Origin: Methylobacterium sp. CB376
Lineage (GTDB): Bacteria; Pseudomonadota; Alphaproteobacteria; Rhizobiales; Beijerinckiaceae
Direction of reading: 5' to 3'
Length of the DNA stretch: 64,000 nt
Assembly: GCF_029714205.1 (NCBI RefSeq)
Contig: NZ_CP121648.1
Coordinates: forward strand, 4,291,001-4,355,000
Below, in pieces: positions 9,210-19,119 of this stretch. The notes beneath the pieces are model-generated. The model saw only the letters and a program-made list of their open reading frames with translations, did not search any database and was not told the DNA's origin. Each line of letters starts with the position of its first letter. Positions within the stretch are counted from its first letter, which is position 1. Position numbers and translations under genes: made by a program.

Positions 9210-10535
9210 TTAGTGGACCGTGGGCCTGTCCACCGCGGGTAGCTTGGCCGGCGGAGCCGGGCGGGCGAGCGCAGCCGGCCAAGCGGTCAAGGCCGGCACG
9301 AACACCTCCGGGGCCGGCGGTAGCCCAGGGAGGCGTGCGGCCGAACCCGTGCCGGGCTCGTCGAGCACGCCGCGATGGCGGCCTCGCTGCCATTGCCGAT
9401 CATCCCGCGTCGGGCCGATCAGATCGATCCCGTGGCGCTCCTGGGCCTCCACGAACAGCGCCGCGTTCACGAAGCCGGTGTCGGCGATGTGTGTCCTGGG
9501 CAGCAGGCCCCGTGCAGCGAGCGCCGCGTGGATGGTCGAGGTCGTCGCGTCGTCCGAGACCGCGGCGGTCGTCGTCTCGACGTGGGTGATCAGGTTCGGG
9601 GTGCCATCGTCACACGTCTCGGTCAGATGCACCTTATAGCCGCTCCACACCGTCGCGCCCTTGCTCGCGTAGCGCGCCTCCACGTCGTACGGCGAGCCGA
9701 TGTACCGACCCGACGGTGGCACCTGATCGTTCGTCCGCCACTCGACGCGGGCGCCGTCCGGGCCGTGCTCGACGAGGAAGTTCTGCACCCAGACGCGTCG
9801 CAGGATCTCGAGGGCCGCGACGTCCCGCAGGACCGGCGGCGCGCCGTCCGCTGTGGCGAGAGCCAGCAAGGTGAACCCATCGATACCGGTCTGCACCGCC
9901 CACGCCCGCCGGCCAGCCTGGCTCTTGGGCAGCCGGAACTCGCTCGCGCGAAGCCCGTAGCGTTCGACCCACGTCGGGGTCGTGCACGCGCGCAGCCAGT
10001 CGGGCGCCACCGTCGCCAGCTCGTTCAGCGCGTGGCGCAGTGTTTCCCCAACGGCTTCGAGCCGGCTCATTGTGCGCATCGCCCCGAGGACGTGCGTGGA
10101 GTCGCTGCGCTGGCGCCCGCCGCCCTTCAGCAGTCCACGCCCTCGTGCCAGTTCGAGGGTCGCGTCGAAGAGCCGGCTTTCCGCTCCATGAGCGAGAAGG
10201 CGCGTGCGGAACTCGCTCAAGACAGTGTGGTCGAAACCGGCGTCAGCCAGTTCCAGGCACAGCAGGTACTTCCAGCCGATCCGTGTACGGACCGCGTCGG
10301 CGGCTTGCCGATCGGTCAGCCCCTCCATGAATTGCAGCAGGGTCGCGAGGGCGAGCCGGACCGGCGCCTCTGCGGGCCGTCCCCGCGCTGGGAACAGGTC
10401 GGCGAAGTCGCCATCCTCCACGACCCTGTGCAGATCGTCGTAGAGGCGCATGACCGGATTGCCATTCGGAAAGATCGCGCGCGCGACCTGCGCGGTCCGG
10501 TCCGGCACGACATACGTGCGCTTCACGTCGAGCGA
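9210..10535 (-). pseudogene. IS1182-family transposase, C-terminus lost
   Basis: The frame starts (Met at 10535) with a typical IS1182-family N-terminus: IFPNGNPVMRLYDDLHRVVED, DLFPARGRPAEAPVRLALAT and FDHTVLSEFRTRLLAH. A DDE-type core follows (QRSDSTHVLGAM; HIADTGFVNAALFVEAQERH). After RDDRQWQ, near 9387, the match stops and is replaced by about 58 proline- and alanine-rich residues, where family members continue with a cysteine-containing C-terminal region. The element is therefore probably inactive, broken at about 9387. It sits 68 bases downstream of nodD and is far more GC-rich than the nod genes. Confidence 0.8.
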
Positions 10536-10680
10536 CATCACCCACCCCCGGCTGGCTTGGGGCCGCATCGTCGCTCAAACGCAGCGCGTGGGTCGTCCTC
10601 TCATCGCAGGAGCCGCGCCGAATTCGCCACCAATATCAAAATGCGGGAGAGCCACGGGAGCGGGTCAACATCACCTGCCA

Positions 10681-10797
10681 GACCCCGAGACCGTGATGCG
10701 GCTTCTGCCAGCCTGGTTCGAGTACTACAACACCGTCCACCCGCACTCCGGCCTGCGCATGCTCTCGCCCCGAGAGTTCCTCAGCCGGAGTGCCTAA
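10681..10797 (+). pseudogene. IS3-family transposase (OrfB) C-terminal fragment
   Basis: About 38 codons match the end of the IS3-family integrase core: WFEYYNTVHPHSGLRMLSPR, then EFLSRSA and a stop. The matching stretch is preceded by unrelated sequence, so only the last part of the gene is left. It overlaps no other coding frame. Confidence 0.7.
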
Positions 10798-10934
10798 ACC
10801 CGCCCCGCCGCTTGTCCGGTCAAACAGGGTGCACTCCACAAAACGGGCTCCCTCAATCCCGGCTCGACCGGTTCGTCATAATCTCCCAGCACTTCGCACC
10901 CCGCCTCCGTTGTCGATGGCCGGCAGGCGGGATC

Positions 10935-11632
10935 TCGTCAGAAGGCGGGCGCTCTGTAGACGTCGCCGCGCGTCATCACCGCCCAGGCGATCCGGCCGGT
11001 CTTGTTGGCCAGGGCGACGGACAGGACCCGCGCGGGCTTGCGCTCCAGGAGCCGCTTAGCCCGGGCGCGCCCGGGATCGTTTTGGCACGCCGTCCGGATC
11101 ACCGCCGTGCCCCCCACGACGAGCAACTGCCGGAGACCGTGCCGTCGCCCTGCTTGCTAATGCCCCCGAGCCGATCCTTGCCGCCACCGCTATGCGGTCG
11201 AGGCGTGAGGCCGAGTCAGGCTGCGAACTGCCGGCCAGACCGGAAGATAGTGGGGTCGCGCACGGCCACCGTGATCGCGCTGGCGGTGATCGGGCCAATG
11301 CCGGGGATCGTCAACAGGCGGCGGCTCGCGGCGTCGCTGCGGAACCAAGCGACGATGTCGGTCTCGGCGCTCCTCAACTGTTCGTCGACCTCCTCGAGTT
11401 GGCCGATGAGCTCACGGATCGCCGAACGGGCCAACTCCGGCAGGCTGGCCTGCTCGGTCCTGAACTGCGCGATGGCGCTCTTCAAGCCGGCGGCACCCTG
11501 CGCCGCCACGACGCCGAATTCGGCCAGATGCCCCCGCAAGGCGTTGATCAGCATGGTGCGCTGCAGAACGAGTAGATCGCGCACCTTGTGCAGCGTGAGC
11601 ATGGCCTGCTGATCGACAGAATCGCCGCGGAG
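10935..11632 (-). pseudogene. IS110-family transposase, truncated, with internal stop and frameshift
   Basis: From about 11632 the frame reads VDQQAMLTLHKVRDLLVLQ and goes on through the Tnp_IS116/IS110 region (LLTIPGIGPITASAITVAV, RQFAA). There, near 11214, a TGA replaces the usual tryptophan of the FAAWLGL motif. The same frame continues with LGLTPRPHS and then shifts near 11130 into LLVVGGTAVIR and KTGRIAWAVMTRGDVYR. The N-terminal DEDD domain is missing. This is a decayed copy, distinct from the intact IS110-family gene at 32.4-33.5 kb. Confidence 0.75.
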
Positions 11633-11670
11633 AGGTCTGAAGCCGCCGAGCGGCGGTGAGGCGCGGACGC

Positions 11671-11830
11671 CTAGTCGTACTCACCGGTGAGCGAGATGTG
11701 ATCCCACCCGAGCGGCGCGACGTGGGCCAACATCTCGTCCGGCCAGCGACGCCGTTGGCGCACAGCCGCCGCACCGCGAGGTCAACGTAGACGGCATTCC
11801 AACGGCCGATGGCTGCGGTGACAGCCTGCG
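11671..11830 (-). pseudogene. Tn3-family transposase (TnpA) C-terminal remnant
   Basis: Two frames on the minus strand together give the conserved end of Tn3-type TnpA. The first is AVTAAIGRWNAVYVDLAVR; after one frameshift comes PDEMLAHVAPLGWDHISLTG and a stop at 11671. The order and spacing are those of the family C-terminus, so this is a fragment with at least one frameshift. It lies between the IS110 remnant and the hydroxyproline locus. From here to 12130 I see no other gene. Confidence 0.65.
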
Positions 11831-12130
11831 TTCTCTGCATGCACGTGCAGCACTTGATGGGGTCAGCTAGGTGCGGGGCAGCTGGGTTGAAAACGCAGTC
11901 AGCGCAAGGCCGCACGCGGTACTCTTGGCATTGGACGCCAGGAGAATGGCTCCGTCCCGATCGCTTGGCACACTCCCACGGTGCCTGCTCACCGCGGCCG
12001 CGGCCAAGGCCGGGGTCCAACCCGCGGATATTCACCACGCCGAGGCATGAGACGCCTTGTGCTCCTTCAAATTAATGCTATAGGACAATGACCACCGCGA
12101 CATATGTCAATGGGGAGGGTTCGGGCCGCT

Positions 12131-13102
12131 ATGCATACGAGGCGTCTGTTCACTGTCATCGACAGCCATACGGCCGGTCACCCGACACGGGTGGTGACGT
12201 CAGGCATACCGGCGCTGCAGGGGCGCAGCGTGCGCGAGCAGCGGGATGATTTTCGCGCTCGTTACGACGGGCTTAGGACGCTTCTGCTTCATGAGCCGCG
12301 CGGGCACGCTGCCATGGCAGGTGCGATCCCAGTCCCTTCCATGATCGCGGACCAAGGGCTGTTCTTCGTCTTCTCGTATTCCTACGCTGACATGTGCGGT
12401 CATGCGACCATAGGTTACGTGGCGAGTCTAGCAGCTTTAGGTTCGCTCCCTGCGAGTTTTGAACAGAACGGCATGTCGATTGAGACGCCGGCCGGGATCG
12501 TGCACGTCAAAGGGAAATTTGAGGCGGGTCGGCTGACCTCAGTGATACTGCGAAACGTGCCATGCCACGTCTTGGCCAGCGACGTTGCCGTCGAAGCGGA
12601 TGGCTTCGGTCAAGTGATCTGCGACCTCGCCTATAGCGGCATCACCTATGCCCTTGTGGATGCTGGCATGTTCGAACTTCCATTCGACATCGCAAATGCC
12701 GGCCACTGGTGCCGCGCGGGCATGGCCATCAAGGACGCGCTGAACTCAATTTCCGAAAATCCGAAGATCGACAGCGTCTTGTTCTATCACTCTGTGGATG
12801 GAGGAGCTCGCCACCTCGTGGTTCTGGCTGGCAACAAGTTCGACCGTTCACCTTGCGGGACGGGCACCTCTGCACGCCTTGCTCAACTTCACAGGCGTGG
12901 GGAAATCGCCCCGGGAGCAAGCTACCGCGCCGAGAACATCATGGGCGTGCCTTTCGTCGCTACGATCGCTGAACTCGCTGAGACCCGGTCCGGACAGCCC
13001 GCTGTGATTCCAGAAGTCCGCGGTATGGCGCACCTGAGTGCCTTCTCGACGCTCGTTCTCGAGGCTGAGGATCCGATCCCCTCGGGCTTTCTGCCCGGCT
13101 GA
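12131..13102 (+). CDS. Proline racemase family protein, probable 4-hydroxyproline 2-epimerase
   Basis: Probable first step of hydroxyproline catabolism, converting trans-4-hydroxy-L-proline to cis-4-hydroxy-D-proline. The family fold is evident from IDSHTAGHPTRVV at the N-terminus. Both catalytic cysteines are present, in ADMCGHATIG (Cys89) and DRSPCGTGTSA (Cys242). Two cysteines indicate a racemase/epimerase, not the 3-hydroxyproline dehydratase branch, where one is replaced by threonine. The frame opens at 12104, but GGGGAGGG at 12112-12119 points to the ATG at 12131 (323 residues). Genes for each later step lie within 12 kb, which favours epimerase over proline racemase. First gene of the plus-strand run that continues into the amidohydrolase and transporter. 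Confidence 0.87.
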   Translation: MHTRRLFTVIDSHTAGHPTRVVTSGIPALQGRSVREQRDDFRARYDGLRTLLLHEPRGHAAMAGAIPVPSMIADQGLFFVFSYSYADMCGHATIGYVASLAALGSLPASFEQNGMSIETPAGIVHVKGKFEAGRLTSVILRNVPCHVLASDVAVEADGFGQVICDLAYSGITYALVDAGMFELPFDIANAGHWCRAGMAIKDALNSISENPKIDSVLFYHSVDGGARHLVVLAGNKFDRSPCGTGTSARLAQLHRRGEIAPGASYRAENIMGVPFVATIAELAETRSGQPAVIPEVRGMAHLSAFSTLVLEAEDPIPSGFLPG

Positions 13103-13243
13103 GTGGGTCGTCGGCCGACCATCTTATCGAGAAAATGCATTTATCGGCCAAGTGAATCTTCAGATGACACCCGAGTCATCTGTTGGAATAAGGACAAGTT
13201 TCAAAAATTTTTTCCTTCTAGATTGGAAGATAAGGAACCCGCC

Positions 13244-14479
13244 ATGACAACGTACATGTTCAAGAACAGCCGTATCGTCGACGGAAGCATGGACAGGCCG
13301 ACCGATCCAATGCAAGTCCTTGTCGAAAGCGGCAAAATCCGCGAAGTCGGCAAGGCAATCACCGCATCCGCAGACGAGACGATCGATCTCAGCGGTAAGG
13401 TGCTGATGCCGGGCCTAATTGATTGCCATGTTCACACGATTGCCGTGGGGGCCTCATTTGGGCGAAATGCGGAGCTTCCCGACTCGCTAGTGACGGCGCG
13501 GGCCTCACTCGTCCTACGAGGAATGCTGATGAGAGGTTTCACCACAGTCCGCGATGCGGGTGGGGCCGACTACGGCATCAAATGCGCGGTCGGAGAAAAG
13601 ATCTTTCCGAGTCCGCGGCTCGTTATCTCAGGCAAGGCTCTCAGCCAGACCGGCGGTCACTGCGATTTCCGAGGCCGTTTCAACAGCCGACCCCAGGTCC
13701 ATTCGGGCTTTCCGCTCGGGGCCCTAGGGCGCATATGCGATGGGGTTCCTGAAGTGCGTCTGGCGGCCCGAGAGGAGATCAAAGCCGGCGCCGACTTCAT
13801 CAAAATCATGGCAAACGGAGGAGCCGCGTCGCCAACCGATCCCATTCACTTCCTCGGCTTCTCGCGTGAGGAACTCCTCGCCGTAGTCGAGGAGGCGAAA
13901 AACGCGGGTACATACGTGGCGGCCCATCTCTACACCGATGATGCGATCCGTCGCGCCGCCGAGGCAGGCATCCACTCGCTGGAACATTGCAATCTGATCC
14001 AGCCGGACACGGCCAAATTCGCCGCTGCTAAAGGGGCTATTGCGGTCCCGACCCTCGTTACATTCGATAAGCTTCTGAGCGAAGGCGCCCTGAACGGTTA
14101 TCCGGCTGATGCAATCGAAAAGGTTAAGGTTGTGCAGGCTGCCGGAATTGAATCACTCACCATCATGCGGAAGGCCGGCCTGCCGATGGCCTACGGTTCT
14201 GACCTTCTGGGAGAGATGCACCGCCACCAGTCTGAGGAATTCGTTATCAGAGGGAAAGTGCTTTCCGCTCACGATGTTATCGCTTCCGCGACCACGGTAG
14301 CAGCAAAACTTTGCCACATGGATGGAAAGATAGGAACCGTGGCTCCAGATGCATTCGCTGATCTGATCGTGGTCGACGGCAATCCCCTCGACGATCTTTC
14401 TCTTCTAACCCGACAGGGTCAGCATCTGTCCCTCATCATGCAAGAGGGCGCGATCGTAAAAAGGAACGGTCTTAACTAA
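13244..14479 (+). CDS. Metal-dependent amidohydrolase, possible Xaa-(hydroxy)proline dipeptidase
   Basis: A 411-residue amidohydrolase-superfamily enzyme of the imidazolonepropionase/prolidase-like group. It has the metal site HxH (DCHVHT, about residue 63), a likely carbamylated lysine (FIKIMANGG), two further histidines (AAHLYTDD, HSLEHCN) and the catalytic aspartate (AYGSDLLG). Relatives of this group cleave Xaa-Pro or Xaa-basic dipeptides. Next to a hydroxyproline epimerase, the natural guess is release of hydroxyproline from small peptides, but the specificity is inferred. The open frame reaches back to 13103; the ATG at 13244 fits the family N-terminus (MFKNSRIVDG). No signal peptide, so cytoplasmic. 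Confidence 0.8.
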   Translation: MTTYMFKNSRIVDGSMDRPTDPMQVLVESGKIREVGKAITASADETIDLSGKVLMPGLIDCHVHTIAVGASFGRNAELPDSLVTARASLVLRGMLMRGFTTVRDAGGADYGIKCAVGEKIFPSPRLVISGKALSQTGGHCDFRGRFNSRPQVHSGFPLGALGRICDGVPEVRLAAREEIKAGADFIKIMANGGAASPTDPIHFLGFSREELLAVVEEAKNAGTYVAAHLYTDDAIRRAAEAGIHSLEHCNLIQPDTAKFAAAKGAIAVPTLVTFDKLLSEGALNGYPADAIEKVKVVQAAGIESLTIMRKAGLPMAYGSDLLGEMHRHQSEEFVIRGKVLSAHDVIASATTVAAKLCHMDGKIGTVAPDAFADLIVVDGNPLDDLSLLTRQGQHLSLIMQEGAIVKRNGLN

Positions 14480-14511
14480 GGCGTACCCTGAAAGAAAAGA
14501 AGGGTTAACCG

Positions 14512-15729
14512 ATGATTAACCGTAGACGAGCTATTGCTGCTCTGGCGAGTGCGACGTTGCTGTCGTCGGTCCGCAGCGGCGGCGCCCAGACAGGCGCGAC
14601 CTTCCGGATTGGCGCTCTGAATCCCATCACCGGCGCCGGCGCCGCCTACGGCACCGGTATGCAGAAGATGATCCTTGCGGCCGCGGAAGAGGTGAATGCG
14701 GCCGGAGGCGCCGGAGGGCGGAGGATCGAGGTCTTGGCCGAGGACGATCAAAGCCAGCCACAGGCGGGCGTCCTCGCTGCCAAGAAGCTAGTCGAGATCA
14801 ACAAGGTCCAAGCGCTGGTCGGAGTTTGGTCCTCCGGCGTCGCTCTGGCGACGATTCCCATCGCGAATGACGCAAACGCCATCTTCATGGCCACCTCCGG
14901 CGCGCCAGAGTTGACGAGTCCGCATGTTAACGCTAAGAAACTGGTCTATCGGTTCAACACAACGGGTGACGGATTCGGGAAGGCATTTGCCGAAGTCTGT
15001 ACAAAGGAAGGCTTCAAGCGGCCTGCAACGATGGCCTTCAACAACGCCTCAGCCATCGGCATCGTCGAAGGCTTTCGCAAGGCGTGGGTAGCGAAGGGCG
15101 GCAAGGTCGTCGAAGCCGTAGTTTATGAGCCCAGCCAGCCCAGCTACCGGTCGGAACTACAGCGGGTACTGTCGGCCAAGCCCGACGTGATCGTCCTAGG
15201 ATCCTACCTGGCCGACACCACCATCATCGTGCGTGAATGGTTCCAGACAGGTGACGCCCAGAAATGGCTCATTCCCGGCCATGCTGCGAATGCCGACCTA
15301 ATCAAGGCTGTTGGACCGAATGCGAGTGAAGGCTTGCTGGTGGTGAACTCTATTTCAAACGAGGCGTCCACAGCTTACAGCAGGTATGACGCAGCCTACC
15401 GAAAGGCAATGCGCGAATCGGGCGCGGTGAACATCTACGCTGCCATGGCGTGGGATATGGTGATTGTGCTAGCGCTCGCGATAGAAGCTGCTGGCCCGAA
15501 TGCGGAAGTCTACGATGTTAACGCCAAAATCAAAGAAATTGCAAATCCCCCTGGCAAGCAGGTCTCGAGCTTTTCTGAAGGCAAGGAGGCGCTCAGGACC
15601 GGAAAAATCAACTACGATGGCGCGTCATCTACAGTCGATTTCAACGACAGCTCTGACGTGATGCCGGACTTCGATCTTGCAATCGTCGAGCATGGCAAGA
15701 TCAATCGTAAGTATATCGTCAAGATCTGA
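14512..15729 (+). CDS. Branched-chain-amino-acid-type ABC transporter, periplasmic binding protein
   Basis: Periplasmic receptor of a Liv-type importer (Peripla_BP_6 fold, 405 residues). An N-terminal signal peptide (INRRRAIAALASATLLSSVRSGGAQ) carries consecutive arginines. The mature part begins FRIGALNPITGAGAAYGTGM and includes VLAEDDQSQPQAG and NKVQALVGVWSSGVALA, both typical of the family. It starts 33 bases after the amidohydrolase and is followed by two permeases and two ATPases. Position suggests hydroxyproline or small hydroxyproline peptides as substrate; sequence alone does not settle this. Confidence 0.9.
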   Translation: MINRRRAIAALASATLLSSVRSGGAQTGATFRIGALNPITGAGAAYGTGMQKMILAAAEEVNAAGGAGGRRIEVLAEDDQSQPQAGVLAAKKLVEINKVQALVGVWSSGVALATIPIANDANAIFMATSGAPELTSPHVNAKKLVYRFNTTGDGFGKAFAEVCTKEGFKRPATMAFNNASAIGIVEGFRKAWVAKGGKVVEAVVYEPSQPSYRSELQRVLSAKPDVIVLGSYLADTTIIVREWFQTGDAQKWLIPGHAANADLIKAVGPNASEGLLVVNSISNEASTAYSRYDAAYRKAMRESGAVNIYAAMAWDMVIVLALAIEAAGPNAEVYDVNAKIKEIANPPGKQVSSFSEGKEALRTGKINYDGASSTVDFNDSSDVMPDFDLAIVEHGKINRKYIVKI

Positions 15730-15785
15730 CCGGCTTCGAGGAAGGTCGGCGTCCCCGCCGCACTTCCTACGCCAATGGAGCTAGC

Positions 15786-16652
15786 ATGCCAGCTTTCGCT
15801 GAACTTTTCATCGGCGGCCTCATGTCGGGATTGGTCGTGGGCCTATCTGCTCTCGCGATCACACTTGTCTTCGGCATCGCACGATTTCCGAACGCAGCGA
15901 CGGGTGATGTGATGACAGCTGGCGCTTATATCGCGCTGTCGGTGGCTGCCTTGACGGATTCAGTCATCATCGGAGGCCTCTTCGGCGCGCTAACGGGTGG
16001 AGCCCTCGCCATCCTCGCCTACCTGCTAGTGTTCCGGAAGCTATCGGGCCGCTCCTCTGTAACCAATCTTCTCGCGTCGATCGGCATAGCGTTCTTCTTG
16101 CGCGCCGTGATCGGTGTCGGTTTCGGGCATCAGCAGCAGGTCTTTCAGCTTCCCCTCGAACGACCCTGGCGCATCCTCGATGTCCGGTTCCAACCCGCCG
16201 ATCTGAACCTGGTGATTGTAGCCGTAATCGCTCTGTCAGTCGTCTTCTTAATCCTCTACGCGACGCCGATTGGCCGCTGCATGCGAGCCGTCGCCGACGA
16301 CCCTGGTCTGGCGAAGGTCTCCGGCATTTCTCCCTCCCGCATCATGATCGCGCTGTGGGTTTTGGCCGGCTCTGTCTCCGCAGTGGCTGGCGTCATGTAT
16401 GGGATCAAGACTGTTGTAACGCCGGAGATGGGGTGGGACATGCTCCTTCCAGCGTTCGCCGCCGCGATCCTGGGCGGAATTGGTAATCCGGTTGGCGCGA
16501 TCTGCGCTGGCATCCTCCTCGGAACCTTGCAGGAGGTCGCGACGCCTCTCGTCGGGTTCACCTACAAGATAGCTATCTCGTTCTTCGTTCTGCTGCTCGT
16601 GTTGCTTGTGCGCCCGCGGGGTTTATTCGGTCAAATTGAAGGGGTTCGCTGA
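15786..16652 (+). CDS. Liv-type ABC transporter permease (LivH-like)
   Basis: Inner-membrane channel subunit, 288 residues with about eight hydrophobic segments. It shows the LivH pattern GLMSGLVVGLSALAITLVFG at the N-terminus and GRCMRAVADDPGLAKVSGIS, the cytoplasmic loop that contacts the ATPase, near residue 160. The stop at 16652 overlaps the start of the next permease by one base. No sign of decay. Confidence 0.92.
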   Translation: MPAFAELFIGGLMSGLVVGLSALAITLVFGIARFPNAATGDVMTAGAYIALSVAALTDSVIIGGLFGALTGGALAILAYLLVFRKLSGRSSVTNLLASIGIAFFLRAVIGVGFGHQQQVFQLPLERPWRILDVRFQPADLNLVIVAVIALSVVFLILYATPIGRCMRAVADDPGLAKVSGISPSRIMIALWVLAGSVSAVAGVMYGIKTVVTPEMGWDMLLPAFAAAILGGIGNPVGAICAGILLGTLQEVATPLVGFTYKIAISFFVLLLVLLVRPRGLFGQIEGVR

Positions 16653-17535
16653 TGGAAGCTTACATCATCGCGATTCTGATCATTAGCGGAATCTATGTAC
16701 TTTTAGCTCTTGGGCTGAATCTACAATACGGGCTAACTGGCATTACCAATTTCGGTCATGTTGGATTCTTCTGTATCGGAGCCTACACAGCGGCGTTATT
16801 AAGCCAAGTATCGGTTCCTTGGCCTTTCGCCTTTCTCGCAGGCGCAGCCCTCGCCGCCCTCGCGGCTTGGCCCCTCGGCCTCATTAGCCTCAAACTTCGG
16901 GACGATTACTTCGCCATCGTCTCGCTGGGCTTCTCGGAAGTGGTGCGGATCGTCGTCACGAGCGAGAAATGGCTGACGAAGGGCGTGCAGGGCATTACCG
17001 GTATACCCAAGCTGTTCGCTTTCCTCGGGACGGGCACCGCCCAGGCCCTAGCCGTGCTACTCCTTCTAGTCGCCGTAAACATGCTGGCTGGTCTGTCCAA
17101 GTCGCGCATCGTCCGATCTCCGTTCGGTCGAATGATCGAGGCAATTCGAGACAACGAAGAAGCTGTGAAGGCGCTTGGCAAAGACCCGTCGACGTTCAAG
17201 ATCCAAGTTCTCATGCTTGGCGCTGCTCTCGCTGGTATTGCTGGGGGGTTTTATGCACACTACATCGGGTACATCGTCCCCGAGCAATTCATACCGCTGA
17301 TCACATTTTACATTTGGATGGCAATCATTATCGGCGGAGTCGGGCCAATCTCGGGCGCGCTTGTTGGCACACTCATTCTAATGTTCTTCCTGGAGGGATC
17401 ACGCTTTCTGCGAGGCTTCATCCCGTTCGTTTCCGAGGTCGAGATGGCCAGCATCCGCCTCGGTGTGATCGGGCTCGCTCTGGTCCTCTTCACGCTCTAC
17501 CGGCCCCAAGGCCTCATGGGGGATTATACAAAGCG

Positions 17536-17539
<4 letters not shown>
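16652..17539 (+). CDS. Liv-type ABC transporter permease (LivM-like)
   Basis: Second channel subunit of the importer, 295 residues, strongly hydrophobic. LALGLNLQYGLTGITNFGHV and GRMIEAIRDNEEAVKALGKD are the family N-terminal and ATPase-contact motifs. It overlaps the upstream permease by one base and the downstream ATPase by four (ATGA), so translation of the three is coupled. Confidence 0.92.
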
Positions 17540-18290
<751 letters not shown>

Positions 18291-18294
<4 letters not shown>

Positions 18295-18998
18295 TTGTTC
18301 TGTCCATCGAGGGCCTGAAGGGTGGCTACGGCGAGGTCGACATCCTGAATGGCATCGACCTTGAACTCGAAGCAGGTGAAATACTGACGGTTGCCGGAAC
18401 AAACGGTGCGGGGAAATCTACTCTTGCGAAGGCCGTGGTCGGGCTGCTGCCGCGCGTTGAGGGGAGTGTGCGGCTCGGAGGAAGAGATGTTACGCGACTA
18501 GCAACCGAGAAGCGGGCCCAGAATGGTATCGGCTATGTGCCGCAGGTGGCTAATGTCTTTCCTTCATTGACGATCATCGAGAACCTCGAAGTTGTTCAGG
18601 GAGTGCGTGATTCAAAATCGCGAATTGCCGAGGTGTTCAGACAGTTCCCTGCCTTGGCCGAACGCAAGCGGGCGCGTGCAGGGAGACTCTCCGGCGGCGA
18701 GCGTCAGCAATTGGCGTATGCGAGAGCCCTCATGACACGACCTCGCGTGGTGGTGCTCGACGAGCCAACGGCTGCCCTATCTCCGGCATTGGTCGCCGAC
18801 AGCTTCTCTCGCATTGCGTCCCTGGCAGCAGACGGCACCGGTATCCTGCTGATCGAGCAAAGGGCTCGGCAAGCGTTGGCTATCTCAAACCGCGGAGCGA
18901 TCATGGATGGTGGGCGCGTCGAGATGGCGGGTTCGGCGAACAAATTGCTGAACGATGAGAAGGCAGCGGATCTGTATCTGGGGCGTTACTCCACTTGA
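18291..18998 (+). CDS. Liv-type ABC transporter ATPase (LivF-like)
   Basis: Second ATPase of the importer, 235 residues, with Walker A as GTNGAGKST, signature LSGGERQQLAYARAL, Walker B VVVLDEPTAALSP and an H-loop replaced by LLIEQRARQAL (glutamine instead of histidine-aspartate). That form is seen in LivF proteins. It overlaps the LivG-like gene by four bases and ends the plus-strand operon that starts at 12131. The next gene, at 19120-19947, is on the other strand. Confidence 0.91.
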
Positions 18999-19119
18999 TT
19001 GCCGGACCAGGCAGTTTTAAGCTCCCGAGACTCGCTGTAATGATCGGCGGCCCGTCGAGTGTCTCGCCGAGCCGAACGTCCGAAGTACCGGACCGGTCGA
19101 CGGCCAGGCCGGCCCGCGA

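Noticed and set aside
11412..12038. 208-codon minus-strand frame
   Set aside because: Runs across the Tn3 and IS110 remnants in the wrong register for most of its length.
13103..13243. N-terminal extension of the amidohydrolase
   Set aside because: The 47 extra codons are not protein-like and precede the family N-terminus; the ATG at 13244 is the better start.
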